Below, one piece after another: positions 41,867 through 50,162 of a stretch of 64,000 bases of DNA. Below the pieces are notes generated by a model that saw only the letters and a program-made list of their open reading frames with translations, ran no database searches and was not told the DNA's origin. This stretch comes from an uncultured Prevotella sp. GTDB taxonomy: Bacteria; Bacteroidota; Bacteroidia; Bacteroidales; Bacteroidaceae. The stretch lies in NCBI GenBank assembly GCA_944320195.1, contig CALUGP010000005.1, positions 1 to 64,000 of the forward strand, given 5' to 3'. Made by a program: the position numbers and the translations under genes. Numbering within the stretch: position 1 is the first letter of the stretch; every line of letters starts with the position of its first letter.

Positions 41867-41958
41867 ATGCAAAACGGCGAGAAATACAACTGTTTCTGCC
41901 ATAAACCGGCGCATCGCGTCATGATTCGTCACATTTCGGGCGCAAACCGTTACAATTG

Positions 41959-42046
41959 CGAAAGGCCGTCTTTTGGAACGCAAGAGACGGCTTTTCACAA
42001 CGCGAAAGACGGTCTTTCACACGGCAAGAGACGGCCTTTCGCAAAC
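41959..42046. repeat. Chromosomal hairpin repeat block 4
   Basis: Four units (GAAAGGCCGTCTTTTGG, AGAGACGGCTTTTC, GAAAGACGGTCTTTC, AGAGACGGCCTTTCGC) lie in alternating orientation between the fimbrillin-type gene and the GH95 gene. Confidence 0.65.
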
Positions 42047-42095
42047 TGCCCGGACGGTGGCCGGGCTGCGTATGGATGCAAGCTGACAGCAGGAG

Positions 42096-42995
42096 TCACT
42101 GCTTCTCGGCGTCGCCCGAGAGGTCTTCGCCGTTGTCTTTCCAGTCGGTCACGTAGCTGTCATAGGTCACCAGGCCCTCGCTTGTCAGCCTCATCGAGTA
42201 GACATACTCCTTGCCGCCCTGCCATTCGGCTCCCTCGGGCAGCGTGTATGTGAACGTCTGCCCGTCCACGGCGAGGCTCGTCAGCACGGCTCCGGCGGCC
42301 ACGGGGCCGGGGGCTACGACAGCCTGGCCCGAGGCGCGGTATGGACTGTTGCCCGGCGAGTGGCAGGTGATGTCGGCGGTGACGCCTTCTACTGTAGTGA
42401 CCGTGCCCTGCACGAGGTCGGCATCGACCGTGGTGAGGCGCGAGGGCATGTCCATCGAGGCCTGCGCAAGGTCATACAAGCCGGTCACGTCGGTCACATG
42501 CACGCTCACCTTGGCCATCTTGTGCTCCATCACGAGCGCGGCCTTGCCGCCGGAAACGGGCGTGAGGGGCGACATCATGAGGTCGCTCGCACTATATGCG
42601 GCCTCGGCACTCTGGTCTGTCTGCACGCTGAACTGCACCGCCTGGCCGTAGTTGGCCGCCGTCCACAGGTCTGCCGGAGTGAACGCCGCAAGCGTCATGC
42701 CGTCTTGCATGGCGGCGGTTATCGCGTCGGCGACGGCAAGCTGTCCTCCGGCTCCTGCCGTCATGACAGCCGAAACAACCGACGCGCCGTCGCCGCCTGT
42801 CATGAACATGCCCAGCCTAAGGCCTTCGTCGAGCGGCGACGTGCCGTCGCCTTCGGCCACGACGACCGTCAACCGTGCAGCCTCACCGGCTCCGCCGCCC
42901 TCACCGTCGTCGTCGCTGCAAGCGGTGACTACGGGCATCGCGGCCACCATGGCCAGCAAAGCCGCGCCCCTGAGTGAATATATGGTCTTCTTCAT
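42096..42995 (-). CDS. Fimbrillin-like lipoprotein (short)
   Basis: The protein is 299 residues from MKKTIYSLRGAALLAMVAAM; the lipobox is VVTAC followed by SDDDGEGGG. The body contains the fimbrillin pattern of Bacteroidales surface proteins (QTDQSAEAAYSASDLMMSPL, then KAALVMEHKMAKVSVHV). It is probably a Mfa2/FimB-like anchor or pilin subunit exported to the surface. It is shorter than the two following paralogues and has no C-terminal extension. It is third in a leftward row of fimbrillin genes within the carbohydrate locus. Confidence 0.75.
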   Translation of the reverse strand: MKKTIYSLRGAALLAMVAAMPVVTACSDDDGEGGGAGEAARLTVVVAEGDGTSPLDEGLRLGMFMTGGDGASVVSAVMTAGAGGQLAVADAITAAMQDGMTLAAFTPADLWTAANYGQAVQFSVQTDQSAEAAYSASDLMMSPLTPVSGGKAALVMEHKMAKVSVHVTDVTGLYDLAQASMDMPSRLTTVDADLVQGTVTTVEGVTADITCHSPGNSPYRASGQAVVAPGPVAAGAVLTSLAVDGQTFTYTLPEGAEWQGGKEYVYSMRLTSEGLVTYDSYVTDWKDNGEDLSGDAEKQ

Positions 42996-43131
42996 TATCA
43001 AACATTTATCGCGCCAAAGCGCAGTTAAACAGGAAACGGGCCGCCAGCCACCCGGCAAGCGGCCCCACACAATGCTAAAACTCTTGCCGCCACGCCTGGC
43101 GGCTTTCCTATCTTTACACTTGTAATAACAC

Positions 43132-44835
43132 TCAATCTGCTGATGATGACGTTTCAGCCGGAAGCTTCACGGCAACAAAAGGTATCAAATTACGGTTGTT
43201 ATTGCTCTTTCCAGGATTCCTGCCAAAGCCCCATGCATAGGCTGTTTGGTCGTTTGAGACAGTCGGATTGGTCTGCAAGCACCAGAAATTCGCATTGCTT
43301 TCAGTCACCGTTGCATATATGCTTGAATCCTTTATAAACTCTGTCTTGCCCACAGCCGTGGCGTATGCGTTGATTTTATCTATCACATTATTACTTTCCG
43401 TATAATAAATCGGGCTGCTTGTATTGTCCCCATGCACTTCCGTAGAGCTTGTTATTCCGGCCTCGCCGAGGTTGTTGAGCATCTGTATCATCTGGCCGAT
43501 GCTGGGAACAAACCAGTCGCTGCCGGCCGTTCCGATAGGGCTTTTGTTGCCTTCTCTTGACACATACTCGAATATTGTGTTGCCCTTGGTACCTTCCTCT
43601 ACATCTTTATACGCATCACTTTCAAGCACCGCGGCGGTCTTTGAGCGTCCGTCAAGGTCGGCCAAAGCGTCGGCAAAGGTTGTAACAGACGTTCCAACCA
43701 AGTCAGTGAATCCCCAACCTTTTGAACCAGCGACGGTCAAACCCATTGCATAAGCGTTGTAACCATCCGTTTCGTCAGCCGTGCTTACCTGCGTGCTGAC
43801 TATCACGGCTACGACATCAGCCTTGTTGTCATCGTTGAGTTCGCTGTTCTTGATGAACGTTCCGTCGCTCGTGATGTAGTCACCCACGCCGTAAACAATC
43901 TTTTCCTCGGTGTCTCCTGAGGGGTTCAGTGCGCCGTCTTCCCATCCTTCGATTGTTGAAATGAGCTTCAGCTCAATCTGATTGCCGTTGAACGTGGCGG
44001 TGTAAGTGTACTGTTTGCCGGTCTCAAAGGTGAAGGCGGAGCTGATGTTTCCGGTGTATGTCGTGCCGTCGGCAAGCTCAACCTTCACGAAGTCGGTGCC
44101 GGCAGCCGTAGTCTGGGGCACTATTACCGCGCTGGCGGCAAACTGGGTGGCATCGGCGGCGAACTTTGCCACGGTGATGTCACCAGCCTGAGTGGACGTA
44201 CCGAGTGTGCCGTCAGAGAGGTTGATGGTGGTCTGCGTCATTACGCCGACGAGGCTTACGGCAGCTCCCTTAAGGTCGATTTCCGTGTCGGCGGTGTTGA
44301 ACGCCAGGTTGATTTTTGTCAGCTTGTGCTTGAACTGCACCTGTACGGCGTTCTCGCTGGCCGCTACGGCGTTGTTCTGAGGTGTTCCGTAGAGCAGGTC
44401 GCTGGCCAGATATGCATTGTCAGTAGTTTGGTCTGTCTTCACGGTGAAGGTCTGCTCCTCGTTGAGCTTGCCCGCCCATGCGCTGTTGTATGGCGCGTAT
44501 GCGTAGATGCTTACAGTTGCGCCCTCCCCTGTGGGGTAGTTTCCTATCGTTCCGGTGAACGAGCCTGAGCCGTCAGACGTTATCTGGGCGTTGTCGGCTA
44601 TCAGCTCGCCGGCCTCGGTCGGGGCTACGAACACGCCCACCTGCACGCCCTGGGCAATCTCGGTTTCCTGCAGTTCGGTGCTCACGGTACGCGTGGCGAT
44701 GTTGCTTGTCAGGGTTATCGGGGTGCGCCCGTCAGGCGACTGTGCGCCCAGTTCGTCCTCGTTGGAGCACGAGGTGAAGCTTGCCGATGCAGCGAGCATG
44801 GCTGCAAGTCCAAGGAAAAGTCTTCTTGTTTTCAT
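43132..44835 (-). CDS. Fimbrillin-family lipoprotein with C-terminal extra domain
   Basis: This 567-residue lipoprotein (LAASASFTSC lipobox) has an N-terminal fimbrillin domain: TPITLTSNIATRTVSTELQE, then TDQTTDNAYLASDLLYGTP and VQFKHKLTKINLAFNTADTE. From about residue 310 a second domain reads YGVGDYITSDGTFIKNSELN, DWFVPSIGQMIQMLNNLGEA and YAWGFGRNPGKSNN, resembling the DUF1566/major-paralogous type seen in Bacteroidetes surface proteins. It is paralogous to the next gene over its whole length. The C-terminal coding part is more AT-rich than its surroundings, which may reflect exchange of this domain. Confidence 0.75.
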   Translation of the reverse strand: MKTRRLFLGLAAMLAASASFTSCSNEDELGAQSPDGRTPITLTSNIATRTVSTELQETEIAQGVQVGVFVAPTEAGELIADNAQITSDGSGSFTGTIGNYPTGEGATVSIYAYAPYNSAWAGKLNEEQTFTVKTDQTTDNAYLASDLLYGTPQNNAVAASENAVQVQFKHKLTKINLAFNTADTEIDLKGAAVSLVGVMTQTTINLSDGTLGTSTQAGDITVAKFAADATQFAASAVIVPQTTAAGTDFVKVELADGTTYTGNISSAFTFETGKQYTYTATFNGNQIELKLISTIEGWEDGALNPSGDTEEKIVYGVGDYITSDGTFIKNSELNDDNKADVVAVIVSTQVSTADETDGYNAYAMGLTVAGSKGWGFTDLVGTSVTTFADALADLDGRSKTAAVLESDAYKDVEEGTKGNTIFEYVSREGNKSPIGTAGSDWFVPSIGQMIQMLNNLGEAGITSSTEVHGDNTSSPIYYTESNNVIDKINAYATAVGKTEFIKDSSIYATVTESNANFWCLQTNPTVSNDQTAYAWGFGRNPGKSNNNRNLIPFVAVKLPAETSSSAD

Positions 44836-44900
44836 TGTTTGTGTATTGTTTTTAATGTAGATCGTAAGTTGTTGATTTTCAACGCGTTGCCGCTCGGCCT

Positions 44901-44984
44901 GCGAAAGGCCGTGTTTCGCGTTGCAAAAGGCCGTGTTTCAGGCTGCCGTTTGCGGCCTTTCGCACGGCGTTTGGCAGTGTTTCG
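44901..44984. repeat. Chromosomal hairpin repeat block 5
   Basis: Units GCGAAAGGCCGTGTTTCGC, GCAAAAGGCCGTGTTTC, GCGGCCTTTCGC and a TTTGGCAGTGTTTCGC variant lie between the two large fimbrillin genes. This copy uses GTGTTT where others have GTCTTT. Confidence 0.6.
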
Positions 44985-45092
44985 CCTCCTGGCCGGGCCG
45001 CCCCGTGTGTGTGGACGGCCCGCCGTGAGGCTGAAGTTTTCGCCGCCGCGCCCGGCGGCATGTCATCTTTACCTATAAATAACATTCGTTTC

Positions 45093-46817
45093 TCACTGTG
45101 CGTCAGGCAGGGTTACAGCCACGCATGGGGCCACGCTGCGGCCTCCGTTGGCCTTGCCTCCGTTGCGGCCGAAGCCCCAGGCGAACGTTTCTTCAACGTT
45201 GCTTACGGTCACTTCGCGCGTGGAGAACGCCCAGCTTCCCGTTGTGCTCTGCTCTGATACGGTAAGATAGAGCAATGCCCCGTCGCCTTCCTTTACGAAC
45301 ATCTCGCCTTGGCCGAGATCTGTCACGTACTTGTTTATCTTGTCAAGCACGGTTGCGTCGGTGGTGTAATACATCGGACTGGAGAAGTTTTCGGGGCCGG
45401 GCAGGGTCATGTCCGCCGTAAGGCTGGCTCCGCCCAGGTTGTTGAATATCTGCACCATCTGGCCGAAGCTCGGAGTAAACCACTGGCTTGCGCCTTCGGG
45501 CAGCGGATGGCTGTTGGTGTAGTTGGCGTAGTTCACGAAGCAGTTGCCCTTCTGCTCGTCGTCAAGGGCGGCATATTCGCTGCTTGCCAGTATGGCCTGG
45601 GTCTTTGAGAGACCGTCAAGGTCGGCATAAGCCTGGGCGTAATTGCCGATGTTCGAGCCTATCGACACATTGTTTATACACCATCCCTTGTTGCCGAAAC
45701 GCTCAACGCCCATGGCGTAAGCGTTGTATCCGGCCTCGGCGTCAGCCTCGCTCACCTGCTTGCTGAAGATAACGGCCACCACACTGGACTTCTGCTCATC
45801 TGTAAGTTCTGCCGCGCTGACGAACGCTCCGTCGCTGAGCATGTAATCACCTATGCCCACAGCCTTGCTCTCGGCTATCTCGCCGCTCTCCAGGTCGCCG
45901 CCGTCGTCCCAGTCGGTGACGGTGCTCTGCAGCACGAGCGAACCTTCGATGGGCTCGCCGCCGCCTCCGCTGAAGTTCATTGTGTAGTTATACTTGGTGC
46001 CTCCGGCAAAGTCTGTCAGGTCGGCCAGGTCTGCGTCAAATGCCGTTCCGTCGGCAAGCGACACGCGGACGAATGCCGTTCCGGCCGCAACGGCCTGCGG
46101 AACGAATATCGCGCTGGCCGTAAACGTTGTGGCGTCGGCGGCGAACGTGGCCGCCTTGATGTCCGTGGGGGCGCCCTGTGCGTTGCCTATCGCGCCGGTG
46201 GAGACGGTGAACGTTGTCGACGGCAGTACGCCAAGCACGCTCACCGTGGCCCCCTTGAGGTCCAGGCCGGTGTCGCCCGTGTTGAAGTTGATGTTGAGCT
46301 TGGTCAGCTTATGGGTGAACGTGAGGGGTATGCTGGGTGCGTCGGCGGTAAACTCGTTCTGCCCCTGGGGCATGCCGCTCATCAGGTCGGCAGCCAGATA
46401 GCCCTCGTCGGTGCTCTGGTCGGCTGGCACCGTGAAGGTGCGCTCGGTGCCCTGGCTGCCCGTCCAGCTGCTGTTATAGGGAGCGTAGGCGTAGACGCTG
46501 ACCGTGCCTTGCTCAGGGAAGAACATCGTCTCGCCGGTGAATCCGCCCTGCCCGTTGGCCGTCAGGGCGTTGTTGTCGCCGTTCTCAATGAGCTGTCCGC
46601 CAGAAGTGACATACACACCCACCTGCACGCCGCGTTCAATCTGCGTGCTCTGCAGGTTCTGGCTGACTGCGCGCGTGGCCACGCTGCTGGTCAGCGTGAT
46701 GGGCGTGCGGCCTCCGGCGTCATGCCGCTGAAGGTCATCGTCGCTGGAACAGGCCGTGAATCCCGCCGTCATGGCGAGCGCGGCGGCCAACGAAATGAAT
46801 AGTTTTCTGTCTTGCAT
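45093..46817 (-). CDS. Fimbrillin-family lipoprotein with C-terminal extra domain (paralogue)
   Basis: This 574-residue lipoprotein (AMTAGFTAC followed by SSDDDLQ) has the same two-part design as the gene at 43,132. The fimbrillin part contains PITLTSSVATRAVSQNLQST, YAYAPYNSSWTGSQG, LAADLMSGMPQGQNEF and PLTFTHKLTKLNINFNTGDT. The C-terminal domain contains YNAYAMGVERFGNKGWCINN, QWFTPSFGQMVQIFNNLGGA and FAWGFGRNGGKANGG. The tandem pair is a clear duplication. A promoter with -7 and -33 boxes precedes it (46,892), so it heads the fimbrillin unit. Confidence 0.78.
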   Translation of the reverse strand: MQDRKLFISLAAALAMTAGFTACSSDDDLQRHDAGGRTPITLTSSVATRAVSQNLQSTQIERGVQVGVYVTSGGQLIENGDNNALTANGQGGFTGETMFFPEQGTVSVYAYAPYNSSWTGSQGTERTFTVPADQSTDEGYLAADLMSGMPQGQNEFTADAPSIPLTFTHKLTKLNINFNTGDTGLDLKGATVSVLGVLPSTTFTVSTGAIGNAQGAPTDIKAATFAADATTFTASAIFVPQAVAAGTAFVRVSLADGTAFDADLADLTDFAGGTKYNYTMNFSGGGGEPIEGSLVLQSTVTDWDDGGDLESGEIAESKAVGIGDYMLSDGAFVSAAELTDEQKSSVVAVIFSKQVSEADAEAGYNAYAMGVERFGNKGWCINNVSIGSNIGNYAQAYADLDGLSKTQAILASSEYAALDDEQKGNCFVNYANYTNSHPLPEGASQWFTPSFGQMVQIFNNLGGASLTADMTLPGPENFSSPMYYTTDATVLDKINKYVTDLGQGEMFVKEGDGALLYLTVSEQSTTGSWAFSTREVTVSNVEETFAWGFGRNGGKANGGRSVAPCVAVTLPDAQ

Positions 46818-46891
46818 AATCTTTTATTGTTTTGGTTAATAACTCAGTTCAGCCAGTGTCTGATGACAGTTTTCATGCCGGCTTTCGGTTG

Positions 46892-46899
46892 CAAAGTTA
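46892..46899 (-). promoter_or_regulatory. -7 box of the fimbrillin unit
   Basis: On the minus strand TAACTTTG is preceded at about 19 nt by TTG of a -33 element, the complete Bacteroidetes spacing, 75 nt upstream of the start at 46,817. Confidence 0.62.
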
Positions 46900-47002
46900 A
46901 TGCAAGACTCTCGTGTACAATATTTTATTTGTTTCATCGACTGCCCGATTTGTATCGCGTTTGTTTCATAGGGAGCCGAATTTGTAAAGGGAAATATACA
47001 AA

Positions 47003-47112
47003 AAGGTGAGAAGGTGGGAAAGTGAGAAGGTGAGAAAACAATATTATTTGATTTCAATGAAGTCTATATATTTCTGTTTTCTCACCTTCTCACTTTCCCA
47101 CCTTCTCACCTT
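47003..47112. repeat. Perfect 38-bp inverted repeat at the GH43 stop codon
   Basis: Positions 47,003-47,040 and 47,075-47,112 are exact inverted copies, built from GTGAGAAGGTG-type words, around a 34-bp AT-rich centre. The right arm contains the GH43 stop codon. It probably acts as a strong terminator. Related CTCACTTTCTCACC words occur at 57,600-57,635. Confidence 0.75.
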
Positions 47113-48815
47113 GCCTTGAACCAGTCAACGTCAACGTGGCCTCCGGCGGCCTTCGTGGCGTAGCAGTATATGGCGAAGCGCGTGCCTGTGAAGAAGCGGC
47201 GGTAGTCGAAGCGCATCTTGAACACGGGGCCGGCCTGCGTCCACGTGTCGCCGTCAAGGCTGTAATAAAGGCGCGCCGTGTCCTTATTCAAGCGGAAGTC
47301 GGCGTCGATTCGCAGATAAACAATGTCCTGACTGAGCGGCGTGCGCAGGTGTTCGGTGCGGCTGACGGCGGTCACCGCCTTGTCCTTGTCGCGCAAGGCA
47401 ACGCTCTCTTCGGTCATCACGAGATACTTCCGCGAGCCCTCGCAGACCACTGAGAGCAGGCCGGCGTCGCCGTTAAACGCGCTGAATCCGGCCACGTCGC
47501 CGTCCTTCATGCCGCTCACGTCGAGCTTTATTTCAGCCGAACACTGCGGCCCCGTCATGCGCTGCGTCAGCGTGTTGGGGGCGAGGAAGATGTTGTCAAC
47601 CACGCGCTGCGTGGCCAGCCGCAGCCAGCCCGGCCGCTCCGTGAGGCTCCATGCGTCGTTGACGGGGTTGTGGTTCCATTGCCAGCGCATGTCAAACTTC
47701 GGTTTGTCGAACTCGTCGCCCGCCATAAGCGGCGCGGCCTTCTGCCCCTTTACGGGCTTCGGCATTACGGTGGGCACGCGCCCCTTGGCGTCGCCCAGCA
47801 TGGGCCAACCGTCTTTCCAGGTGCACGGCATGAGCGTGAGCACGCGGCCTACGGCGTTTCTGTCCTGGAAAATAACGCCGTACCAGCGGCCTTCCGTGTC
47901 GTCAACGATGCAGCCCTGCGCCACGTAGGGGAAGCCGGCGAAGTTGTCCTCGAGGACAACGCGCTTCTCGTAAGGGCCGGTGATGTTGTCCGCCCGGTAG
48001 CACACCTGGCGGCGGTTGCCGTCCTTGGGCCACGAAATCATGAGCAGATAGTACTTGCCCCGGTACTTTATGACGCGGCTGCCTTCAAGCAGGCTGTTCT
48101 CCGACGCGTCGCGCTCAAATATCTTCATGTCAACGCCTCCGGGCTTCACGCCGGTAAGGTCGGGCTTCAGCTCGCGCAGCTGTCCCGTACCGTAGAACAT
48201 GTAAACGCGCCCGTCGTCGTCGAAGAAGAGGGACGCGTCGTGGAAGTGGGGCAGCCGCGAGTGGAGCGTCCAGCCGCGGCGCGGGTCCTTGGTGGTGTAG
48301 ACATAGCCCTGCCAAGGCTCGTCGTTGGGCGAGAAGTAGGCGTAGAACGTGCCGTCATGGTAGCGCAGCGACGTGGCCCACTGGCCCCGGCCATAGGCCG
48401 TTCCTTCGAGGAGGTCGTAGCGAGGAGTGTCGTCGAGGCGGTCGTAGATGTAGCTTACAATCTGCCAGTTGACAAGATCCTTGGAGTGCATCACGGGCGC
48501 TCCGGGGGTGTAGAACATGGTGGTGTTTACCATGTAGTAGTCGTCGCCCACGCGGATTACGTCGGGGTCGGGCGTGTCAATCCACAACACGGGGTTGGCG
48601 AACGTGCCGTCGCCAAGGTCGCCGGAGCGTTCCTGGGCGCATGCGGGTGCGGACGCAAGCGCAATCAGCAGCCACGCACAAACGGCTGACAGCCAGCGCG
48701 TTGGCGAAAGGTGGCCTTTCGGCGTGCGAAAGACGGCCTTTCGTGTGGTAAAACATGACCTTTCGGCGCGCAAAAGGCCGTGAATTGATTTTAAGGTGAT
48801 TGTTGACGATTTCAT
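47106..48815 (-). CDS. Glycoside hydrolase family 43 with C-terminal beta-sandwich
   Basis: This 569-residue protein has a five-blade beta-propeller catalytic domain with the GH43 triad: general base Asp in DTPDPDVIRVGDDYYMV, pKa-modulating Asp in HFHDASLFFDDDG, and acid Glu in SLLEGSRVIKYRGKYYLL. Residues of about 360-569 form a beta-sandwich of the GH43_C2/DUF1349 sort, as in arabinofuranosidase or xylosidase subfamilies such as GH43_12. The signal peptide core LSAVCAWLLIALASAPACA is preceded by 42 residues, of which about 12-35 are encoded by a chromosomal hairpin repeat. No other start exists between them. Confidence 0.88.
   Translation of the reverse strand: MKSSTITLKSIHGLLRAERSCFTTRKAVFRTPKGHLSPTRWLSAVCAWLLIALASAPACAQERSGDLGDGTFANPVLWIDTPDPDVIRVGDDYYMVNTTMFYTPGAPVMHSKDLVNWQIVSYIYDRLDDTPRYDLLEGTAYGRGQWATSLRYHDGTFYAYFSPNDEPWQGYVYTTKDPRRGWTLHSRLPHFHDASLFFDDDGRVYMFYGTGQLRELKPDLTGVKPGGVDMKIFERDASENSLLEGSRVIKYRGKYYLLMISWPKDGNRRQVCYRADNITGPYEKRVVLEDNFAGFPYVAQGCIVDDTEGRWYGVIFQDRNAVGRVLTLMPCTWKDGWPMLGDAKGRVPTVMPKPVKGQKAAPLMAGDEFDKPKFDMRWQWNHNPVNDAWSLTERPGWLRLATQRVVDNIFLAPNTLTQRMTGPQCSAEIKLDVSGMKDGDVAGFSAFNGDAGLLSVVCEGSRKYLVMTEESVALRDKDKAVTAVSRTEHLRTPLSQDIVYLRIDADFRLNKDTARLYYSLDGDTWTQAGPVFKMRFDYRRFFTGTRFAIYCYATKAAGGHVDVDWFKAR
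48713..48780. repeat. Hairpin repeat block 6, inside the GH43 reading frame
   Basis: Units GAAAGGTGGCCTTTCGG, GAAAGACGGCCTTTCG and GCGCAAAAGGCC lie between the start codon and the signal-peptide core of GH43 without disturbing the frame. Confidence 0.65.
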
Positions 48816-48854
48816 TGTAAGAGATTGCTAAGAAAACTGTGAGGACTGGAAGAA

Positions 48855-48979
48855 ATGGGAATGAGTTAAGAGTTAAGGATTGAGAATTAAGAAAAATACC
48901 TTTGAAGGTTGCCAACAAAAGCATATTTTCTTAATTCTTAGCTCTTAATTCTTAATCCTCCACGCTCTTAATTCTTAAT
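48855..48979. repeat. AT-rich inverted repeats between SGNH and GH43 genes
   Basis: TTAAGAGTTAAGGATTGAG-type sequence near 48,865 is inverted as TTCTTAATTCTTAGCTCTTA near 48,930, with further AATTCTTAATT words to the SGNH stop. There is no gene. It is probably a terminator or RNA-stability element of the SGNH-GH43 unit. Confidence 0.5.
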
Positions 48980-50146
48980 TCATTTAAAGGCTTTCGCGGC
49001 GCACTCGCCCATCAGCTTGTAGCCGTCGGCGTTGGGGTGGAGCCAGTCAGACTGCAGGCTTTCCATCAAGGCCTCGGGATCCTTTGGGTCGGCGGTGGCC
49101 TTGTCGAAGTCTATCACGCCGTCATAGTCGGGCGCGGTGCGTATCCACTGGTTCACTTCCTGGCGTGCCTTCTCGTGAGTCTCGCTGTAAGCAAAGCTGT
49201 TCTTGAACGGCATTATCGTTCCGCCGTACACTCGCATGCCCTTCTCCTTGGCCTTCTTGGCGAAAAGCCGGTAGAACTTGGTGAGCATCCTGACGGTCTT
49301 CGCGCCGTCGTCCTTGATGCTGCTGAGGTCGTTGACGCCCTCGAATATTACCAGGTCGGTAACTCCCTGCTGCGCGAGAATGTCGCGGTCGAAGCGTTCG
49401 GAGGCCGGGGCCGACAGTCCGCCGGTGATTACGCAGTTGCCGCCGATGCCGAGGTTTATCACGGCCACCTTGCCGCCCAGCTGCTCGGCCAGCACGTCTG
49501 TCCAGCGGTTCTGTGCGTCGGTAGTGGTGCCGCGCCCGTCGGTTATGCTGTTGCCGAGGCACGCTATGCAGCGCGTCGATGCCGGAGCCTCAACCTCCAA
49601 GGCCGCGATGCTGTACCAATGCTCAAACGTTTCCACCTCCGCGAAGTCGGCCTTGGGCGCCACCTCGCCCTGCGCCAAGTATGAAGTGGTGCGCGAGCCG
49701 CGGTGGGTTGTAGCCTTGACGGGAGTGTTGCCGTAGCTGATTGTCACCGAGAGACGCTGCAAGGGCTTGAGCTTGTACTGCGCAACATCGGTGTAGACGG
49801 CCTTGCCCGGCTCTATTGTGGCGGAACGCGAGCCGTTAAAAGTAAGATACTTGGCCGTCTTCTGGTCGATGGCCTTGCCCCCGTCGGTGTCCGCGATGTA
49901 TACCGACTTGATTTCAACCGGCTGCTGGCTCTTCTCGTTTGATAGCTGCATGCGCAGCTTGTCGCCGCCTATGCTCACGTGGATTACCTGGCGCAGCGTG
50001 CTGTTGGTCATGGAAGTCTTGGGCATGTCGCTCTCCGCCAGGGGAGCCTCGATGGCCGTGGCCCACGTGGCCGTCCACTTGGTCTGCGCCTGAAGGCCTA
50101 TTGCGGCCAGCAGCGCAAGGGCTGATGTAATGATAAGTTTCTTCAT
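48980..50146 (-). CDS. SGNH/GDSL-family hydrolase (probable carbohydrate esterase)
   Basis: This 388-residue secreted protein has a signal peptide (MKKLIITSALALLAAIGLQA). Residues 20-190 form a beta-rich N-terminal domain. The SGNH blocks then follow in order: CLGNSITDGRG (nucleophile Ser), VINLGIGGN (Gly), VIFEGVNDLSS (Asn) and SDWLHPNADGY (catalytic Asp/His). Such enzymes in xylan loci remove acetyl or other esters; the substrate is not evident. It lies 17 nt after the GH115 gene in the same direction, so the two are co-expressed. Confidence 0.88.
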   Translation of the reverse strand: MKKLIITSALALLAAIGLQAQTKWTATWATAIEAPLAESDMPKTSMTNSTLRQVIHVSIGGDKLRMQLSNEKSQQPVEIKSVYIADTDGGKAIDQKTAKYLTFNGSRSATIEPGKAVYTDVAQYKLKPLQRLSVTISYGNTPVKATTHRGSRTTSYLAQGEVAPKADFAEVETFEHWYSIAALEVEAPASTRCIACLGNSITDGRGTTTDAQNRWTDVLAEQLGGKVAVINLGIGGNCVITGGLSAPASERFDRDILAQQGVTDLVIFEGVNDLSSIKDDGAKTVRMLTKFYRLFAKKAKEKGMRVYGGTIMPFKNSFAYSETHEKARQEVNQWIRTAPDYDGVIDFDKATADPKDPEALMESLQSDWLHPNADGYKLMGECAAKAFK

Positions 50147-50162
50147 TGTGTATTGGTTTTAG

